Part shown: positions 11,380-24,983 of the stretch, piece by piece
Layout of the letters: the number at the start of each line of letters is the position of its first letter
Numbering within the stretch: position 1 is the stretch's first letter
Source of the DNA: Apricaphanius iberus
Taxonomy: Eukaryota > Chordata > Actinopteri > Cyprinodontiformes > Aphaniidae
Direction of reading: 5' to 3'
Length of the DNA: 64,000 nt
Assembly: GCA_028564705.1 (NCBI GenBank)
Contig: JAPXFQ010002850.1
Span: 2,248,215-2,312,214 of the forward strand
Notes under the pieces: generated by a model
Seen by the model: only the letters and a program-made list of their open reading frames with translations
The model's database searches: none
Told to the model about the DNA's origin: nothing
Position numbers and translations under genes: made by a program

Positions 11380-12779
11380 TATTCAATTCAATTCACTTTA
11401 ATTTATATAGCGCCAGTTCGTAAAAAATGTAATCTCAAGGCACTTTACAAAAAGTTATCTCAATACAATTATACAAATATTCCAATCAGTTATGTTTTTT
11501 ATGTAAGGAATCCCAGCAGATTGCGTTGAGTCATACGCTTGAGGTTGTGCCCGGATCATGCAGACTCCAACCACAGCAATTCCTCAGCAAACCCTCATAC
11601 TGAGCAAGCCTGTAGCGACAGTGGAGAGGAAAAACTCCCCTTTAACAGAAAGAAACCTGGCTCAGTACAAGCGGTCATCTGCCACGACCGTCTGGGGGTC
11701 TGAGAAGACAGAAAAGAGACAGCTTGGAGGATGCTCTGTGACTTTGAGCATCATATATAAAATATATTTCTGGAGAGTAGTAGAAGAAAAAAGTAGAAGA
11801 GAGAAGAAAAGTGGTCAGTCAGTCCTCCAACAGTCTAAACCTATAGCGGTATAACTATAAAAATTGCTCAGGATAACATAAGCCACTAACTATAAGCTTT
11901 ATCAAAAAGGAAGGTTTTAAGCCTAGTCTTGAAAACGGACAGTATCTGCCTCATGGACTAAAACTAGGAGCTGGTTCCACAGGAGAGGAGCCTGATAACT
12001 AAAAGATCTGCCTCCCATTCTACTTTTAGAAATCCTATGAACAACCAGTAGACCTGCATTCTGAGAACAAAGTGCTCTCTTAGGAACATGTGGAACAATC
12101 AGATCTCTGATGTACGATGGAGCTTGATTATTAAGGGCTTTATACGTAAGGAGGAGGATCTTAAACTCTATTCTGGATTTAACAGGGAACCAGTGGAGAG
12201 AAGACAAAACAGAAGAAATTTGATTTCTCTTTTTAATATTCATCAGAACTCTTGCTGCAGCATTTTGAATCAACTGAAGCTTTTACACCAAGGTTCTTTA
12301 CATTATTACCAGAGGCCAAATAAATGCCATCCAGATGAAGTGATTGACCTAGCAGTTTCCTTTATAAAGGTTCTGGTCCAAAGACAACAACCTCGGTCTT
12401 GTCTGAATTTAGGACCAGAAAATTCAGTCATCCAAGTTTTTATGTCTTCCAGACATGCTTGTAATCTACCTAACTGATTGGTTTCATCAGGTTTTATGGA
12501 TAAATATAATTGTGTATCGTCAGCATAACTGTGGAAATTCATACCATGTTGTCTAATTATTTTACCGATTGGAAGCATATATATAGTAAAGAGAGTCGGT
12601 CCAAGCACAGTACCCTGTGGTACTCCACAAATAACCCTTGAGTGTGAAGAAGATTTATCATTGACATAAACAAACTGGAATCTGTTGGACAGATATGATT
12701 TAAACCAAACTAGTGCTGTTCCCCTTATCCCTACATGTTCGAGCCTTTCAAAGAGAATATTATGATCGACATATTGTGC
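11380..12779 (-). mobile_element. L2/Maui-like LINE, 5'-truncated and frameshifted
   Basis: On the minus strand the frame runs from DHNILFERLEHVGIRG near 12775 through CGVPQGTVLGPTLFTIYMLP and YADDTQLYLSIKPDETNQ (about 12610-12480). These are reverse transcriptase motifs, with YADD as the catalytic centre. After a frameshift near 12380 the C-terminal part continues at 12273-11923 (LHWFPVKSRIEFKILLLTYKAL). The 3' UTR ends at the ATTCAATTCAATTCA tail (about 11380). The 5' part, including the endonuclease, is missing, and the LINE stops where unit A's flank begins. The plus-strand frames here are shadows. Confidence 0.9.
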
Positions 12780-12986
12780 CTTTATAAACCATAAAGCCTG
12801 TTCCTAATTATAAACACATAACCATAACCACTGCTCCTTAGCTCAAATAAGAGAGAATAATCGAAGTTTGATGGATTAAAAGTGGGCGGGGCGATTAAAG
12901 AGGGTGGGAGGGTCAACGGTCAATGCCTGGGGCTAAACAGGTGGTTGGGGGGGAGAGGTAGAGGTCACTCAAAAGGTCAAATACGT

Positions 12987-13120
12987 GGTTAGGGAGGGGA
13001 TAGGCCCTGCGGGGAAAATACTTTCTGTCAAACGCGCGTCAAACTGGCGCCGGTTAGGGAGGGGTGGGGTTCACCCGCGGGGGAAAAACTTTATTTCAAA
13101 CTCACTCGTCAAACTGGCGT
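12987..13120 (+). repeat. G-rich tandem repeat (about 65 bp x 2) in unit A left end
   Basis: Two diverged units start GGTTAGGGAGGGG (12987 and 13052) and each runs to GTCAAACKCNCGTCAAACTGGCG. Runs of three or more G are closely spaced, for example GGGAGGGGTGGGG at 13057-13069. Unit B has one related unit at 36095-36150. Confidence 0.75.
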
Positions 13121-13960
13121 TGAGGTGTGGTTTTTGTAGGAAAGGAGGAGTAGGGGTTTCTTTCACCAAAACCTTGGAACAACCCGATGCATTTTCCTTC
13201 AGAAAAGCGCCAGAGCAGGTCGTGTAAAAGCAGAAGGGCAGCGCAGTAATTCTCCTATCCAGGGCCGAAAAACCTTTGTCTTTAAATAAAACTCTATAAC
13301 TAACCTCTATAACCAAGCACTCCATATAGTGTGTTTATTTTATAATTACACCTCAAACCTATCTCTCTAAAGCATGACAAGTAAAAACCCTGATTAAACT
13401 CTAAACTTTAAACACATTTCCCCAATGCATGATAATTAAACTATTAATCCCTATAATTTAACTTTAAAAACATCTGTTTAGGGTTTTTAAAATAAAACAA
13501 TTACTCTATGCATGTGTGTTTATAGTTATAGGCCTAGATGTCATAAAAAAAACATGTTTTGTCCACAAGAAGGTCCTACCCTGTTTAAGTAGCATATCCT
13601 TTTTCAAAAAGTGCCGATGCTGTCTTACCTCCAAGTTTGAACAAGAAATGATCACACTATATTCTAATAAATACATTTGAATACTGAAATATCTACAATG
13701 CATCACCTACACGATGAATGATTGTGAAATAAAAAACACATTTCATTGCTCTGTGACTTTTTAAACCAGTGTAAAGTTTGCACAATCTGCTTTTCTCTGC
13801 TGCTAAGGTTTTTCATGTGTATGACCGGTAAAACAGTCATACCTCTGATGTAGTTTTTCAAATATCTGACAGAATTGATTTCTATAACATAGTCGGTATA
13901 CAGATGAGGTCATTTTTCCAAATTAAATTTTAAGGCTAAACTAACAACTGATGTAATTTA

Positions 13961-16900
13961 TCCATTCATTATTTTTATGGATAAAATTTGTGAAAACCAC
14001 TAAAAACGTACACTTTTGTTGAGAATAAAAACAAAAACAAACGTACTACACAATAGTTTGCTGATATTCATCAGATTTGTTGATCTTGCTGAATCAGCTA
14101 ACATTTTTCTCTAACTGTTAAGTTACTTTTTAAAATATCCCAAATTCCAGTCTTTTTACAGTTATCCGTTCAATACTGAAGGAAACGGGCCGCAAAAGTA
14201 CTTTCCGGATACAAAGCTGCCATCGACCAGGAAAGTACTCAGTGAAGTTAAGTGAAATGAGGTTAACCAGACATTTTTTTTAGTTTATCATATGATAAGA
14301 TGAAGAAGAAGAGTCTTCCCTTTAAAAAAACAAAATTGTGAGTGCACCTCTAGAATCTACATATGTTGATGAAGTACTATAGTTATAGTGTAAAAAACAC
14401 ATTAGATGGATGCATACAGTGTTTGCTTTGTTCCGTCCACCCATTATCCAGGAGTCGGAGCAGCATTTTAAGCAGAGAGACCTCTGACCCCTGGCCAACC
14501 ACTGAGCCCCTCCACCATGTCCTGGGTCTTCCTCAGGGTCTCCTCCCGGGCAGGGGGTGCTTGTTACACATCACCAGAGAGGCAATGCGCTCTTTAGATT
14601 TGAAATTAAATGAATGAAAGCATTGTGAAAGACACATCTGTCCGGTAGTACTCTACACCAGGACCTTCCAATCGATGAGTATGTTCTTAAATGATTGAGC
14701 GGATTTAGGGGCAAAGTTTTTTATTCTCTTTATTTCAACATTAGACAACCTTTATTTGTACATTGAGGTATATTAGGCATGACTCATTTTTCTTCTCTGC
14801 TTAACAGAAAACACTTCTGCGACACCGAAGGTCTCTCCTATCGGCAGTTCCTAAACCTTTTCATGATGTTGGTTTAATCAAAAATGACATAAGCATTGTG
14901 ATAGTAGGCTATCCACTTTCACCGCATCTCATGTGACCAAGACGCACTCTAAAAAGCAAAACTGATATTTACTGAAATTTCTAGGGTGCAGCACTTAAAA
15001 ATAATGAGTAAATGTAAAACTAGACAAATGTTTTTAATACCTTATCGCTCTAGTAATTCAAGCTAAAATGGAATAAGTTGCCACGAACAATTAAAGCTGT
15101 TACAGCAACATACAAAACTGCGTAGTACAATTGAAGATTAAAACAACATTAAGCTACAGATGAAACCAGTTAAAAATGTTAAGCACGTGATCTTTATTTA
15201 ACCTAATTTCAATAGTTACATTTTGTTAAAAGATTTCCTAACATTAATCCCTTACTACCTAATTGCATTACCTGGTTTTGTAAGTCGATTTGTAAATTAA
15301 GCATGTAAATAGCTTTCTGTAAAAATAATGTTAAGCGCTGTGTTTTTTCCATTACATAATGGTTGTGTTTTTTAGTGACTGTGTACATACATCGTTTTCA
15401 GAATGAGATGGACCCTGTTTTCATCGTGTGATCTCCTGTCTCCTTCCATCAGGCTTTAAACATGATTGAGTTCAGATTCCTTCCCGTCATTCCTTGAGAT
15501 GATCCACCCACCTTTTTTAAGGCCTGTGTTGTAATGGGCTTTTATTCTTTTTTTTCCTTCCACTCTAACTTCTCCTCCCATTCCTTAGTTCCACTTGTTT
15601 AACATCTTCCTTATTTTCCTGAAACTTTACTTCTGTTTTCTCAACTTCACTCTATAGCTTCCCTCATCTGTACCTTCCATCCATATTATTTTCAAGTTTT
15701 TTACGTTTCAATTTATTTTTTAACTATTATTGGCATTGAATATTAAACGTGATGTTCTGCAGCATTCACTGCCCCAACCACTAGTTGGACACTGAACATC
15801 TGTGTCATGTCTTTCAGAATACTGATGGTGAGGAAAGTTTGTACAGCAATGGTCCAGTGCGGCTACTCTGCCATCAACAGGAAAACATTTCTCCATGCAT
15901 GCTGCCCCTTCACCATAATACAACCTTAGCGGAAATCATCTAGGAAGGAAATATCGTGACATGCTGAGAACCTGCCACAGGCCATGTATATTGTCTTTGG
16001 ACTTCTAAGCTCTGCATCCCAACTATCCAAAGTACATGAACACTTTTGATTTTGTTCAACAGATACTTTGAACATAGGTAAGACAAATCTAAAGAAAGGG
16101 GGAGAGTTTGGTTCTAGATTAATTTGTAAATTTAAAGATTCCAAAGTTCAGATGGGCTGAGTTTATCCACAAAATTTCGGACAGTTCAGTATTGCAAAAT
16201 ATTGATTTTTGTTCTTGAAAAAATATATGCTCAATAAATATCTGTTGTGTGTATTCATTTTATGCCTCTATTGAATGAGAGATATATTTTTGATTTTTAA
16301 GAACTACAAAAGTTAAGCTGGGTGAGTTTGAATATACAGTGTATTTTATTTAGTAATGGAGTAATGCTTACTTAACAAGATGAGTTCATTAAATTGTTGG
16401 TTAATTGTTTAAACTAAATATTTTCAAATCCATTAGGGGGTCAACTACTTCACTGCACTCATTCAACTAATGCTTTATTACTTAAAAAAATTAAAGGCAA
16501 CGAGTTACCTTAGTTTTTTTTAAAGTAGATTCAACTTATCTGGGTTTACAGTATACTGAAAGATCAAAGGGCAAAATATTTATCCTTAAGGTTCTTAGTG
16601 TGAGAATATAACAGGAAGTCCCAAGCACGAGTTTCGTTAAGCAAAACAACTATGATTTAGCGTTAAAAACAGACATTTGGGTACAACAACAAAAACAGGA
16701 ATTAGAAACAAGTGAAATTAATAAACTTTCTGAAAACCTTAAAGAGAAATCTCTTTTAAGACTTAGTTGATAGACCACTATTGTCATTCTTCGCAGGGTC
16801 TCATGAGAAGCGCATCATTTTAAAAACTATATTACAAACTGTACCGCAAAACATTTTACCACAGTTGTTGTTTGAGCCCTCATAACATTTTTTATTAACA

Positions 16901-17039
16901 AAAATCAAAAAAGTGTGGCATGCATTCTTATTTCCCGTCTGACTGTTTTAAATAAGTATCTGCCTTCATAAATTAACAGAATTCATCGGCTTACTCTCAG
17001 ACTAAAAACATGTTAAGTGTATTGTTAGTCAAATTATTG
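13961..17039. other. Interior of unit A
   Basis: It is AT-rich. Near 14435-14590 lies a common fish repeat-like stretch (CACCATGTCCTGGGTCTTCC, then TCAGGGTCTCCTCCCGGGC). At 15720-16144 two minus-strand frames of 72 and 67 codons follow one another, separated by stops. They contain several Cys and His residues but no domain that I recognise. No transposase, polymerase or integrase motif was seen. Confidence 0.4.
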
Positions 17040-17654
17040 AAATTGTAATGAGAAACCTATGGCTTAACATTTAATTTGGAAAAATGACCTCATCTGTATA
17101 CGGACTTGTTATAGAAATCAATTCTGTCAGATATTTGAAAAACTACATTAGAGGAAAACTGTTTTACCGGTCATACACATGAAAAACCTTAGCAGCAGAG
17201 AAAAGCAGATTGTGCAAACTTTACACTGGTTTAAAAAGTCATCGTTGTTAAAGTGAAAAGAGCCAGCACTGAGCAATGAAATGTGTTTTTTATTTCACAA
17301 TCATTCATCGTGTAGGTGATGCATTGTAGATATTTCAGTGTTCAAATGTATTTATTAGAATATAGTGTGATCATTTCTCGTTCAAACTTGGAGGTAAGAC
17401 AGCATCGGCACTTTTTGAAATGACAGGATATGCTACTAAAACAGGGTAGGACCTGTTTTTTCTTGTGGACAAAACATGTTTTTCTTTATGAAATCTATGC
17501 CTAAACACTCTCGTGTTTTTTAAAGATGATTTAAACAGTGAGAGTAACTAATTCTTACTGATCTGCGGAATCATCCTGGCGAAGCAATGGTCTGCTATGC
17601 TGTGGGACCAACATTGCATTGGTGGGCTTATAATATTGAAAACATATAGCCCGA

Positions 17655-17965
17655 GGGGTATTTCCTCGTAGAGCCCCGCTTAACAAAGGGGTGTGTGTGT
17701 TAAATTGGTGTGTGTGTTAAATTCTATACAGCTGTTTTGAACAACACCCCTATCAACCAGGCGATGAATGCGCTGGGCTGCTGAACATATCCATACAGGT
17801 TGTTCCCAGACATAAGATCACCCCACACAGCTATCGATAAGCTGACGCCGGCAACACATAACCAGAGGGTAAGAGCTTAACAAAGGTGTGCACGTCTTTA
17901 AATTCTATACAAATGTTTGAACAACACCCCTATCAACCGGGGGCGACGAAGACACCGACTGTTAT
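17655..17965 (+). repeat. Tandem module inside unit A right arm
   Basis: Two copies about 195 bp apart share GCTTAACAAAGG, then TTAAATTCTATACA and GAACAACACCCCTATCAACC. The first also contains a duplicated GTGTGTGTGTTAAATT. The core AAATTCTATNCAGMTGTTT recurs in the tandem block of unit B, linking the two units. Confidence 0.7.
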
Positions 17966-18623
17966 CTGCCACTGACTCTGGGACAGATTGCTTATTATGA
18001 AACGGCCCGATCACAACAATCGTTTGTTGCAAGGGTCAAAGAAGGGGGGTAACACAGAGACGCCAAGTTTTCTAGAAGTGGAGTGGGGGCATGGGCGCAC
18101 TCTTATAACCATGCACTGTTGTGTGAAAAAGAAGCCCGTACTCGTCATCATAGCTAAATCTTGATTTATTTTTACACTTTTGCGTGTTTTCTTTTTTCCT
18201 GAAATAGAAAGAACATTTCTTGCTGGAGCAAATTCATCCCCCAACCTCCTGAACAGAGACTGTATTTTTAAAAGCAGGATTTGTTCTATTTGCTATTCAC
18301 CCCGGTTTTACCATTTCTTTCTTTCTAAACCACAAATCTTTCTCTCGTTATATATAAATAGGACATGAAACCATATATATATTAAACAGTAGAGTTTGTC
18401 CACCTCGCTATTTTTTGTCCTTCCTTTTGAACAACATAGTTCCTGACTTTGTAATACAAGTTCTCTACAATTCTATATTTTCTCTAGAATTGTATCTTTT
18501 CTTCGTAGCAAACCATTTTTGAGGTTAGAGAAAGTCTAATTCTGTGTTTTTCTATAATTTAAACAAGCTTTCCATCACAGCGATCTCTATTCATTGTAAT
18601 CAAGTAGAGGATCGTACACAAAT

Positions 18624-18670
18624 GCGCAGGAAGTGTGCCTTTCAATATAAAAGCAGCACAGGAAGTTGTC
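18624..18670 (+). promoter_or_regulatory. ETS-TATA-ETS block in unit A right arm
   Basis: GCAGGAAGTGTGCC is followed by AATATAAAAGC and then CAGGAAGTTG. The same order occurs in unit C twice (57668-57710, 60304-60350) and partly in unit B (38487-38512). Promoter activity is inferred from motif resemblance only. Confidence 0.4.
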
Positions 18671-18872
18671 GCATTGAAATGGTTTTTCACCGTAGTTAAG
18701 CTGGTTAACTCAAACACACATGCAGAGAGTAATTGTTTTATTTTAAAAACCCTAAACAGATGTTTTTAAAGTTAAATTATAGGGATTAATAGTTTAATTA
18801 TGATGCATTGGGGAAATGTGTTTAAAGTTTAGAGTTTAATCAGGGTTTTTACTTGTCATGCTTTAGAGAGAC

Positions 18873-21069
18873 CCCAGCAACCCCTTGGTGGGTTCTTTCA
18901 GCTGTCCTACCGACTTGCAGACGTTCTTTGTGGGTTCTCACTGCTGCACCAACACTGTGTGGCTGTATATTTTTTTCTTTTTCCTACCATGTTCTTTAAT
19001 ATCAAGTGCATATTTTCATAGTTTTCTTTGACTTAAATTCACAAATTGCTTCTTTATTTGAGATTATTTTTGGACTGTTTGTTTGAACTGTGGAAAACTG
19101 CCTGATTTTCTGACAGAATGACACAAACTACAGTTCTTTTGTAGTGGCATGAGGTCTTGAGTAGGCAGAGAATTATTTGTTGTAATAGAAATGGTTGTAA
19201 AAAGATTTGATTTTACAATTTTAGTGTTTAATCTGTTTGACTGAGAGTGAGAAAAAAAGTAATGTACGCATAACAGACTAATCAAATGTCATAACTCACC
19301 TCTGTAGAAAATGACAAGGCTACTATCTAAAAATGAAATTAATATGCAGCATTTTAGACTGATAGCATCAGCTAACCCTGAGGAGAATAAAAAAGAAAGG
19401 AGCATTGATTGGTGGAGCAACACAGAATTCTGTCATTATTGACTGGCTCTTCAGTAGAAATGTAAAGAACAAAAACTGACAGTTCAGTCCTCAAATTCTG
19501 ACAGAGCTCATACACCAAGGAATTTCACACAGATCTCACTAATTAAGTTATGCATTTTCAAATTCATATTCAGTTGCTGTTTCACAGTTCAAAAGGGACA
19601 TGCATTATCTTTAACAATGAAGCTCTTTTTTCCCCCCGAAGAAGTAACTAGTTCACAGACAGAATCTACAATGTTCAATCACACAGTGACAGTTTCCATA
19701 GCAACATAATACAAATAATAAAAAACAAAATTGGCACTGAAAGGTGAATTCAGGCTTTTAGTCGTGCAATCCATGAAAGTTTTTCTATTATTTTGATAGA
19801 GACAAAAAAGAACTAGAAATTGACAAAAACTGGAGTTTCTTGCAGACGTTTGAGTGCAGGGCTTGGTGTGAAATCTTCTATACACTTCTCTATCTCATGA
19901 ATAGATGAAGAAAAAATTGTGTGCAGAATAAACTTGTGCAGATTGTTATAATGCTCTGTGAAATTGAATTGGCAGCAAGGAAAGAAGTCATACACAATAT
20001 AACTACAAATCTAAATAATTGAGATGTTGAAATAGAATTGCTGCCTATGTGGATTTTAGGAGTAAAGTTTTGAAATCTTATATATTGGGCATTTAGTTAA
20101 GCCTTTTATGTGTAATTCATCCAAAATTAGTCTTTTGTTAAAACCAAGCAAATATCCTGTATTTCCCACCAGCTACCACTTGATGCCCCCTGTATTATGA
20201 AATGGGCAGTAGATTTATCAGCTTCGATGAAAAGTATATGCGATATGATCTTAGATATGTTTAAGAACTTTTAAAATAACTATGAACACAAAATTACAAT
20301 TAATCTAACACGAAATCGTTATATAGAGGTCAGCAGATGTTTATGATGAGTTCTGTGCCATCTAGTACCTGCTTACATTGCACAAGAAAAATACCTGACA
20401 ATACATAAGCGTGCTTTGATACTGTACACCTGTTTGGAGGTTCTGGTGTTCATATATGTGAAAACTTATCAAAGTGTCTGAAACATATTATATATTCCAC
20501 CTTTTCCTTAGGTGTTTTGCTGGGCAGCCCACATAATGTCACCATGGAGACTAATTTAGCTTGTCTGGTTCTCACTGCATAATGTATCACTAAGAAACCT
20601 TTCCTCATGAACAGAAAAAAAAAAATCTTAGTATTTGCCAGTATGGTGACCTTTATTGGACAACATTAGTTCTGAGACAACCTCTGCCTCCATGGTTGAC
20701 CAAATCCCCCACACACACACACACACACAATTTAGTGATTGTGTGGCGTGCCTGCAAGTTTGCTATTTAACATAGTAATGTGTACAAACAACAACCAAGA
20801 AGATATTCAGTAACAAAAGGGAAAAAAACAAGTCCTTAATCCTCACTTAGGAATTAACCTAAAGAACTCTGTAGTCGTGACCAACAAACTGCACAAAGTA
20901 AGTTTTAATGACAAAATACAAATACAGCAGAGGTTTAGCTAGGTAGAGATAGATTAATGTAAGCCAGGTAGAAAGTGTTAGTAGCTAGGTCTCCTAGTAG
21001 CTAGGAGACAGGTTAATGTTAGTAGCTATGCTGCTTTAGGCTAGGCTTTTGGAGGACATTATTAGAGTC
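18873..21069. other. Intergenic; CA microsatellite near 20708-20728
   Basis: AT-rich sequence without a recognised gene. A (CA)n run lies at about 20708-20728, and a short GTTAGTAGCTAGG duplication at 20975-21030. Confidence 0.45.
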
Positions 21070-21561
21070 AGTTCCTACTTTCTCTCCTACCTCTCCCCAA
21101 CTGCATGATGTGCTGTTAGTTCAAGCGCTAACCTGTTTTCTCTTAGTCTCTTCCTACAGTAGGTGCTCCTGACCCGCCATGCTTGACGACCCTGACTAAG
21201 ATGGCATTGCAGTGACGGAAAGTTCTCCACGTCCTGCAACAAACTTCTGCATCAGTTCTGTTGCTCTTTCTGTGTCTCTGTTCTGTTTTCTCCAAACCAC
21301 AGACGGTGTCGGCAGATGACCGCTTGTGCTGAGCCTGGTTCTGCCGGAGGTTTCTTCCTGTTAAAAGGGAGTTTTTCCTTTCCACGGTCGCTTCATGCTT
21401 GCTCAGTGTGAGGGATTGCTGAGAATTCACAATGCAATCTTCTGTCGTTCTCTAATTTCTACATTAAACATTGTATTGTAATAACTCTTCTTGTAAAGTG
21501 CCTTCAGATGACATCTGTTGTGAAACGGCGCTACATAAATAAACTGAATTGAATTGAATTA
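21070..21561 (+). mobile_element. L2-like LINE, 3' UTR fragment
   Basis: It is the same 3' UTR as in the minus-strand LINE at 11380-11930, in opposite orientation. It has the complement of the GAGGAAAAACTCCCCTTTAACAG block, then CTTCAGATGACATCTGTTGTG and the tail AATAAACTGAATTGAATTGA. No reverse transcriptase remains, so it is a 5'-truncated insertion. The minus-strand frame at 21143-21430 is a shadow of this UTR. Confidence 0.85.
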
Positions 21562-24500
21562 AAGCCAGCTCTATCTGTACTTCACTGAAGATACTTTATT
21601 GTTGTTTTGGGATTGTAAGAACCACCTAAGTGATATAAGAATTGAGCCTACTATCTAAAATGTTTAAAACATGTTTTCCATCTGTACTCATAAGTTGCTA
21701 TGCTACCACACTGTGATTTGCCTCTCTTCTCAGAACAGAAAGCTCTTTATATTCACAGTTTGAGGGGAGTTACAGCATGGCTAATGGGACCTTGGATCTC
21801 TCAAGAGGTAGATGCTTTTCATGACCTGGAAACAATTATGTTCTTCCCTGTTGTACAGATTCAGAGGCTTTGATAGAAAAAAATGGTTAGCCTATTTGTA
21901 ACAGAAACATTGTAAAGATCATAAGATGTAATAAGTAATAGGAGAAATAATAGTGATGTAAACTAAAGCTGTAGAATGTAAAAAAGTTTATTTAACTTAA
22001 GTTTTAAACAGTAATCCAACCATCTTAATTTACCATCTAACTCTACTTTGGTTCTAATCTTTTTCTTGGCTGTCTTCTGTTCCCTCTGAAGGTGTGCAAA
22101 TTAAACCTTTATTGAAGAAGTAGAATGTTCATGTTATGAATTTTAAAGGCTTGTGTATATACAGTAAATATATTTTCTTAAAACCTTTCTAGCTTTTGGA
22201 ACATATATGCCGGGGTAATATACAATGAATATGTTCATCTAAGTCTTACTATGAAATTTTCAGTAATTTTGAACAATGATCTTTCTTTTTTGACACAAAA
22301 TGTGGAAATTTCTTAAGCTGCTTCAATAACCATGTCTCTATAGGTGGCGATGTCGTAGAAACATTATACATAGGAAATGTCAACTCGTGTTTTTTGTTTT
22401 CTTCATCTATTGGATACTAAGGTCCTGAAATATAAACAATGCAGTAATTTTGTAAAACCAGTCATCTAGAATCCAGAATTGGCATTAAAAGCACACACGT
22501 ATGAAGCTGTTTTTTATGTTTGCAGGTTACTTGCAGTAACTAAATTGTAAAGTTTGATCATTTTTATCACACCAGTCGGAGGAAGGTTTGTTCTGGGAAA
22601 ACTAGGTTAACCACCTTAAAACTATTTCCATAATTACCATACAAATATTATTTGTTTATACAATATGAGAAAATTATTACACAAGGCTAAAACTCAAGAC
22701 AAAAACCACATTTTCTCTGTCCTTCTCAAACTGATTTGTGAATAAAATGAGCTCACCATTTGTTAATGCAGCTCATGAATGCAGTCAAGGGCAAAAGAGA
22801 AGAACAGTGTGGCTCCATCACTCTCTGTCTTTACTTGAACCTTGGGCAGATGGGATCTTCTTGTGTGCTGACATTCATCTCATAAACACTGTTCATGATC
22901 AGGGATAAAGAGGTTCAGAGATCCTTCTCATTAGGGAACATTTATCCATGTATTCTTAACCTTTTATATTACATTTCTAATTCACATTATAATTACGTTT
23001 CTGACCTTTTTTTATCCCGAGAAATGTCTTTAATCTTGACTTTGTGATATACCATTTGTGAGCTGAGGTGCTATTAAAATATTAATTATGGTATTTATTT
23101 TTCTCAGTGATGCGTAAATAAAAGTGAAATTATGTGTAGTTCGTTGCATGACTGCCAAAAATAACATTTGATTTTTAAACCCTTAAATATGAATCTTAAC
23201 AGCGGCCTCAGTTATTTAATGACATTTCAGAGGTATCCCATACAAAATGTGTCTCAGTCTTTAAACTGTGCTGATAAATAGGTACTGATGCATATCAGAG
23301 CAAAAGTCAGTGCTTTTCTTAAAGAAATCTCATCTGATTCACATCCAGCTGCAGTCAATGTGTCAAGTTTTAACAGTCTCTAATTATTGCGACAGTGTTT
23401 AAATACTGTCTAATGTATCTTAATGTTTTTATGATTAAAAGCCCTTTATAGCTCTGCGACCAAGCCAAGCAAAGAAAACGTAACAATACACAGAAAATTC
23501 ATTTCAGCATATACTGTATTGTGTTTGTCCCCCATTGGTTTCCCCAGCAAGTCAAAGCCAGTTTTATGTTTGCTCTTGTGCGGTCCTTGATTTATACAGT
23601 TTCTTGTTTTTCTTCTCTTTTTCTAACATGATGGTCATGGGCTTCTTCATTTTATCTGCCAATGTGTTTCTCCATGATAGCCAACATGTTTTCAAATTTC
23701 TTTGGTGCTCCAATCACCAGGGAAGGTTTGGCAAAGGACATTTGCATAATGGATCTCAATGTTCCATTAGAAATTAGTCAAAAGCACAAGGTTTTAGAAT
23801 TAAATCATTCTGAACCGGATATTTGTACAGCAAAAGAGAAAAAGAGAATGTTAGCGTTTGACCTGTCAGCCATTGACTCCGTCACAATTTCAGCGTAAAA
23901 ATGTTAAAGTGTACTAATGTTATTGATTACTTCAATTGTTTTTTGACAGCTGATTAAGCATTTAAGTTTATATGTCAATGTTTAACGGGACCACAGGCAA
24001 CCTTATGAAACGTATACATGTGGCAAAATGGTGGAGCAGTACGTCTGATTTCATGCCTCCTACTCGCTTGTTTGCTCTGAATTGAAAACAACATTTACAA
24101 GCAAACACATTTACAGAAAATAATTCCCATACAGGTTCAAATATTAAGAGATGCTCAAAATTCATTCAAATATCTTTAATTTTTAAAACAATTGAATTAT
24201 ATTCGAATAACAACGTTCTGAGTCAAAGCCCTACTGTTCTCGAAGTTTAGTTGGGGTCTTGGCTGGAGTTTTTCTGCTGCTAAAAGCTGCTCTCTGCTCG
24301 ACTGAAGCCATTGTTCAGTTACCTCTTCCTCAGCTGTTGTTTATAATGGAAATGGCGCATGCTAGACCTGAGTGTAAACACACATGATTCCATCAGGCTA
24401 TCTTGGAAAGCAGTCGGGAAAAATGCTTTTTCAACCCGAACACTCGCTATTTAACTGAATTTACAAGCATATAGAGGCAACAGCGGTGAAAAGGAAAGAG

Positions 24501-24695
24501 CTCATTCTACTGACCAGGGCATTGCTGGAGCATGTAACAGAAAGACATTTTAACCCATAAGGACCCACAGTGACACTGGTGTCTCGTGCCCTAATAACGT
24601 TCTGGATGGTTCCATGTTAACCTAGATTCTTGATTTTCTCTCATGAAGTCCCAGAATAACACCTATAGCACATTTATAATATGTTATGTGACCAC
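21562..24695. other. Intergenic, no recognised feature
   Basis: AT-rich sequence. Overlapping frames at 23535-23898 carry no recognisable domain. Confidence 0.4.
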
Positions 24696-24983
24696 TAGGG
24701 TGTTCATGTGTTTCGATACAACCAACCGAACTTGACCGAAAGTTGCAAGTGGAAAAACCCGCTAGCCACCGGTCCGCTTGCCATTCACATTTGATATTGA
24801 ACCGCACAGCAGAGTTTGTTTCAATCGAAGCGAGACACCATTTTTAGGTGGACTAGAGTTTGTTTGTTTGGTCCGAATCAGAGTTCGATTGCCCATTTAC
24901 ACCCAAATGAACTGGACTTTCTGGTAAAATGATCTACAGTTTGATTCAGTTGGACTAAACAGAGCTGGTGTGAATGCACCCTA
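24696..24983. mobile_element. MITE-like element with short terminal inverted repeats
   Basis: The left end TAGGGTGTTCATGTG and right end TGTGAATGCACCCTA are imperfect inverted copies. The inside is richer in GC and has several GAAC...GTTC blocks (CCAACCGAACTTGACCG). Such 0.3 kb elements with GGGTGCATTCACAC termini are abundant in fish and are usually derived from Harbinger-type transposons. The flanks show no clean 3 bp target duplication. Confidence 0.55.

Larger units (their letters stand above)
12866..18872. mobile_element. Unit A: long inverted-repeat element of an unrecognised family
   Basis: The left arm (12866-13960) and right arm (about 17040-18872, inverted) are copies of each other. 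The inner block 13530-13950 matches 17500-17060 inverted with only scattered differences and a 29 bp gap. The TTTAAAG-rich block 13363-13515 matches 18870-18725 inverted. The right arm keeps 1.2 kb (17510-18724) that the left arm lacks, and it ends before the outer G/C-rich block. The terminal sequence AGTTTGATGGATTAAA near 12868 recurs inverted at the end of unit C (about 61065-61078). No transposase was recognised between the arms. Confidence 0.65.

Noticed and set aside
12088..12477. 129-codon plus-strand open frame
   Set aside because: It is the antisense of an L2-like LINE whose minus strand has clear reverse transcriptase motifs.
13052..13065. GGTTAGGGAGGGG as telomeric repeat
   Set aside because: Only isolated TTAGGG-like hexamers occur inside a 65 bp unit; there is no TTAGGG array.
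21143..21430. 95-codon minus-strand frame
   Set aside because: It is antisense to the L2-like 3' UTR, and a related frame appears in the other copy (11558-11854) for the same reason.
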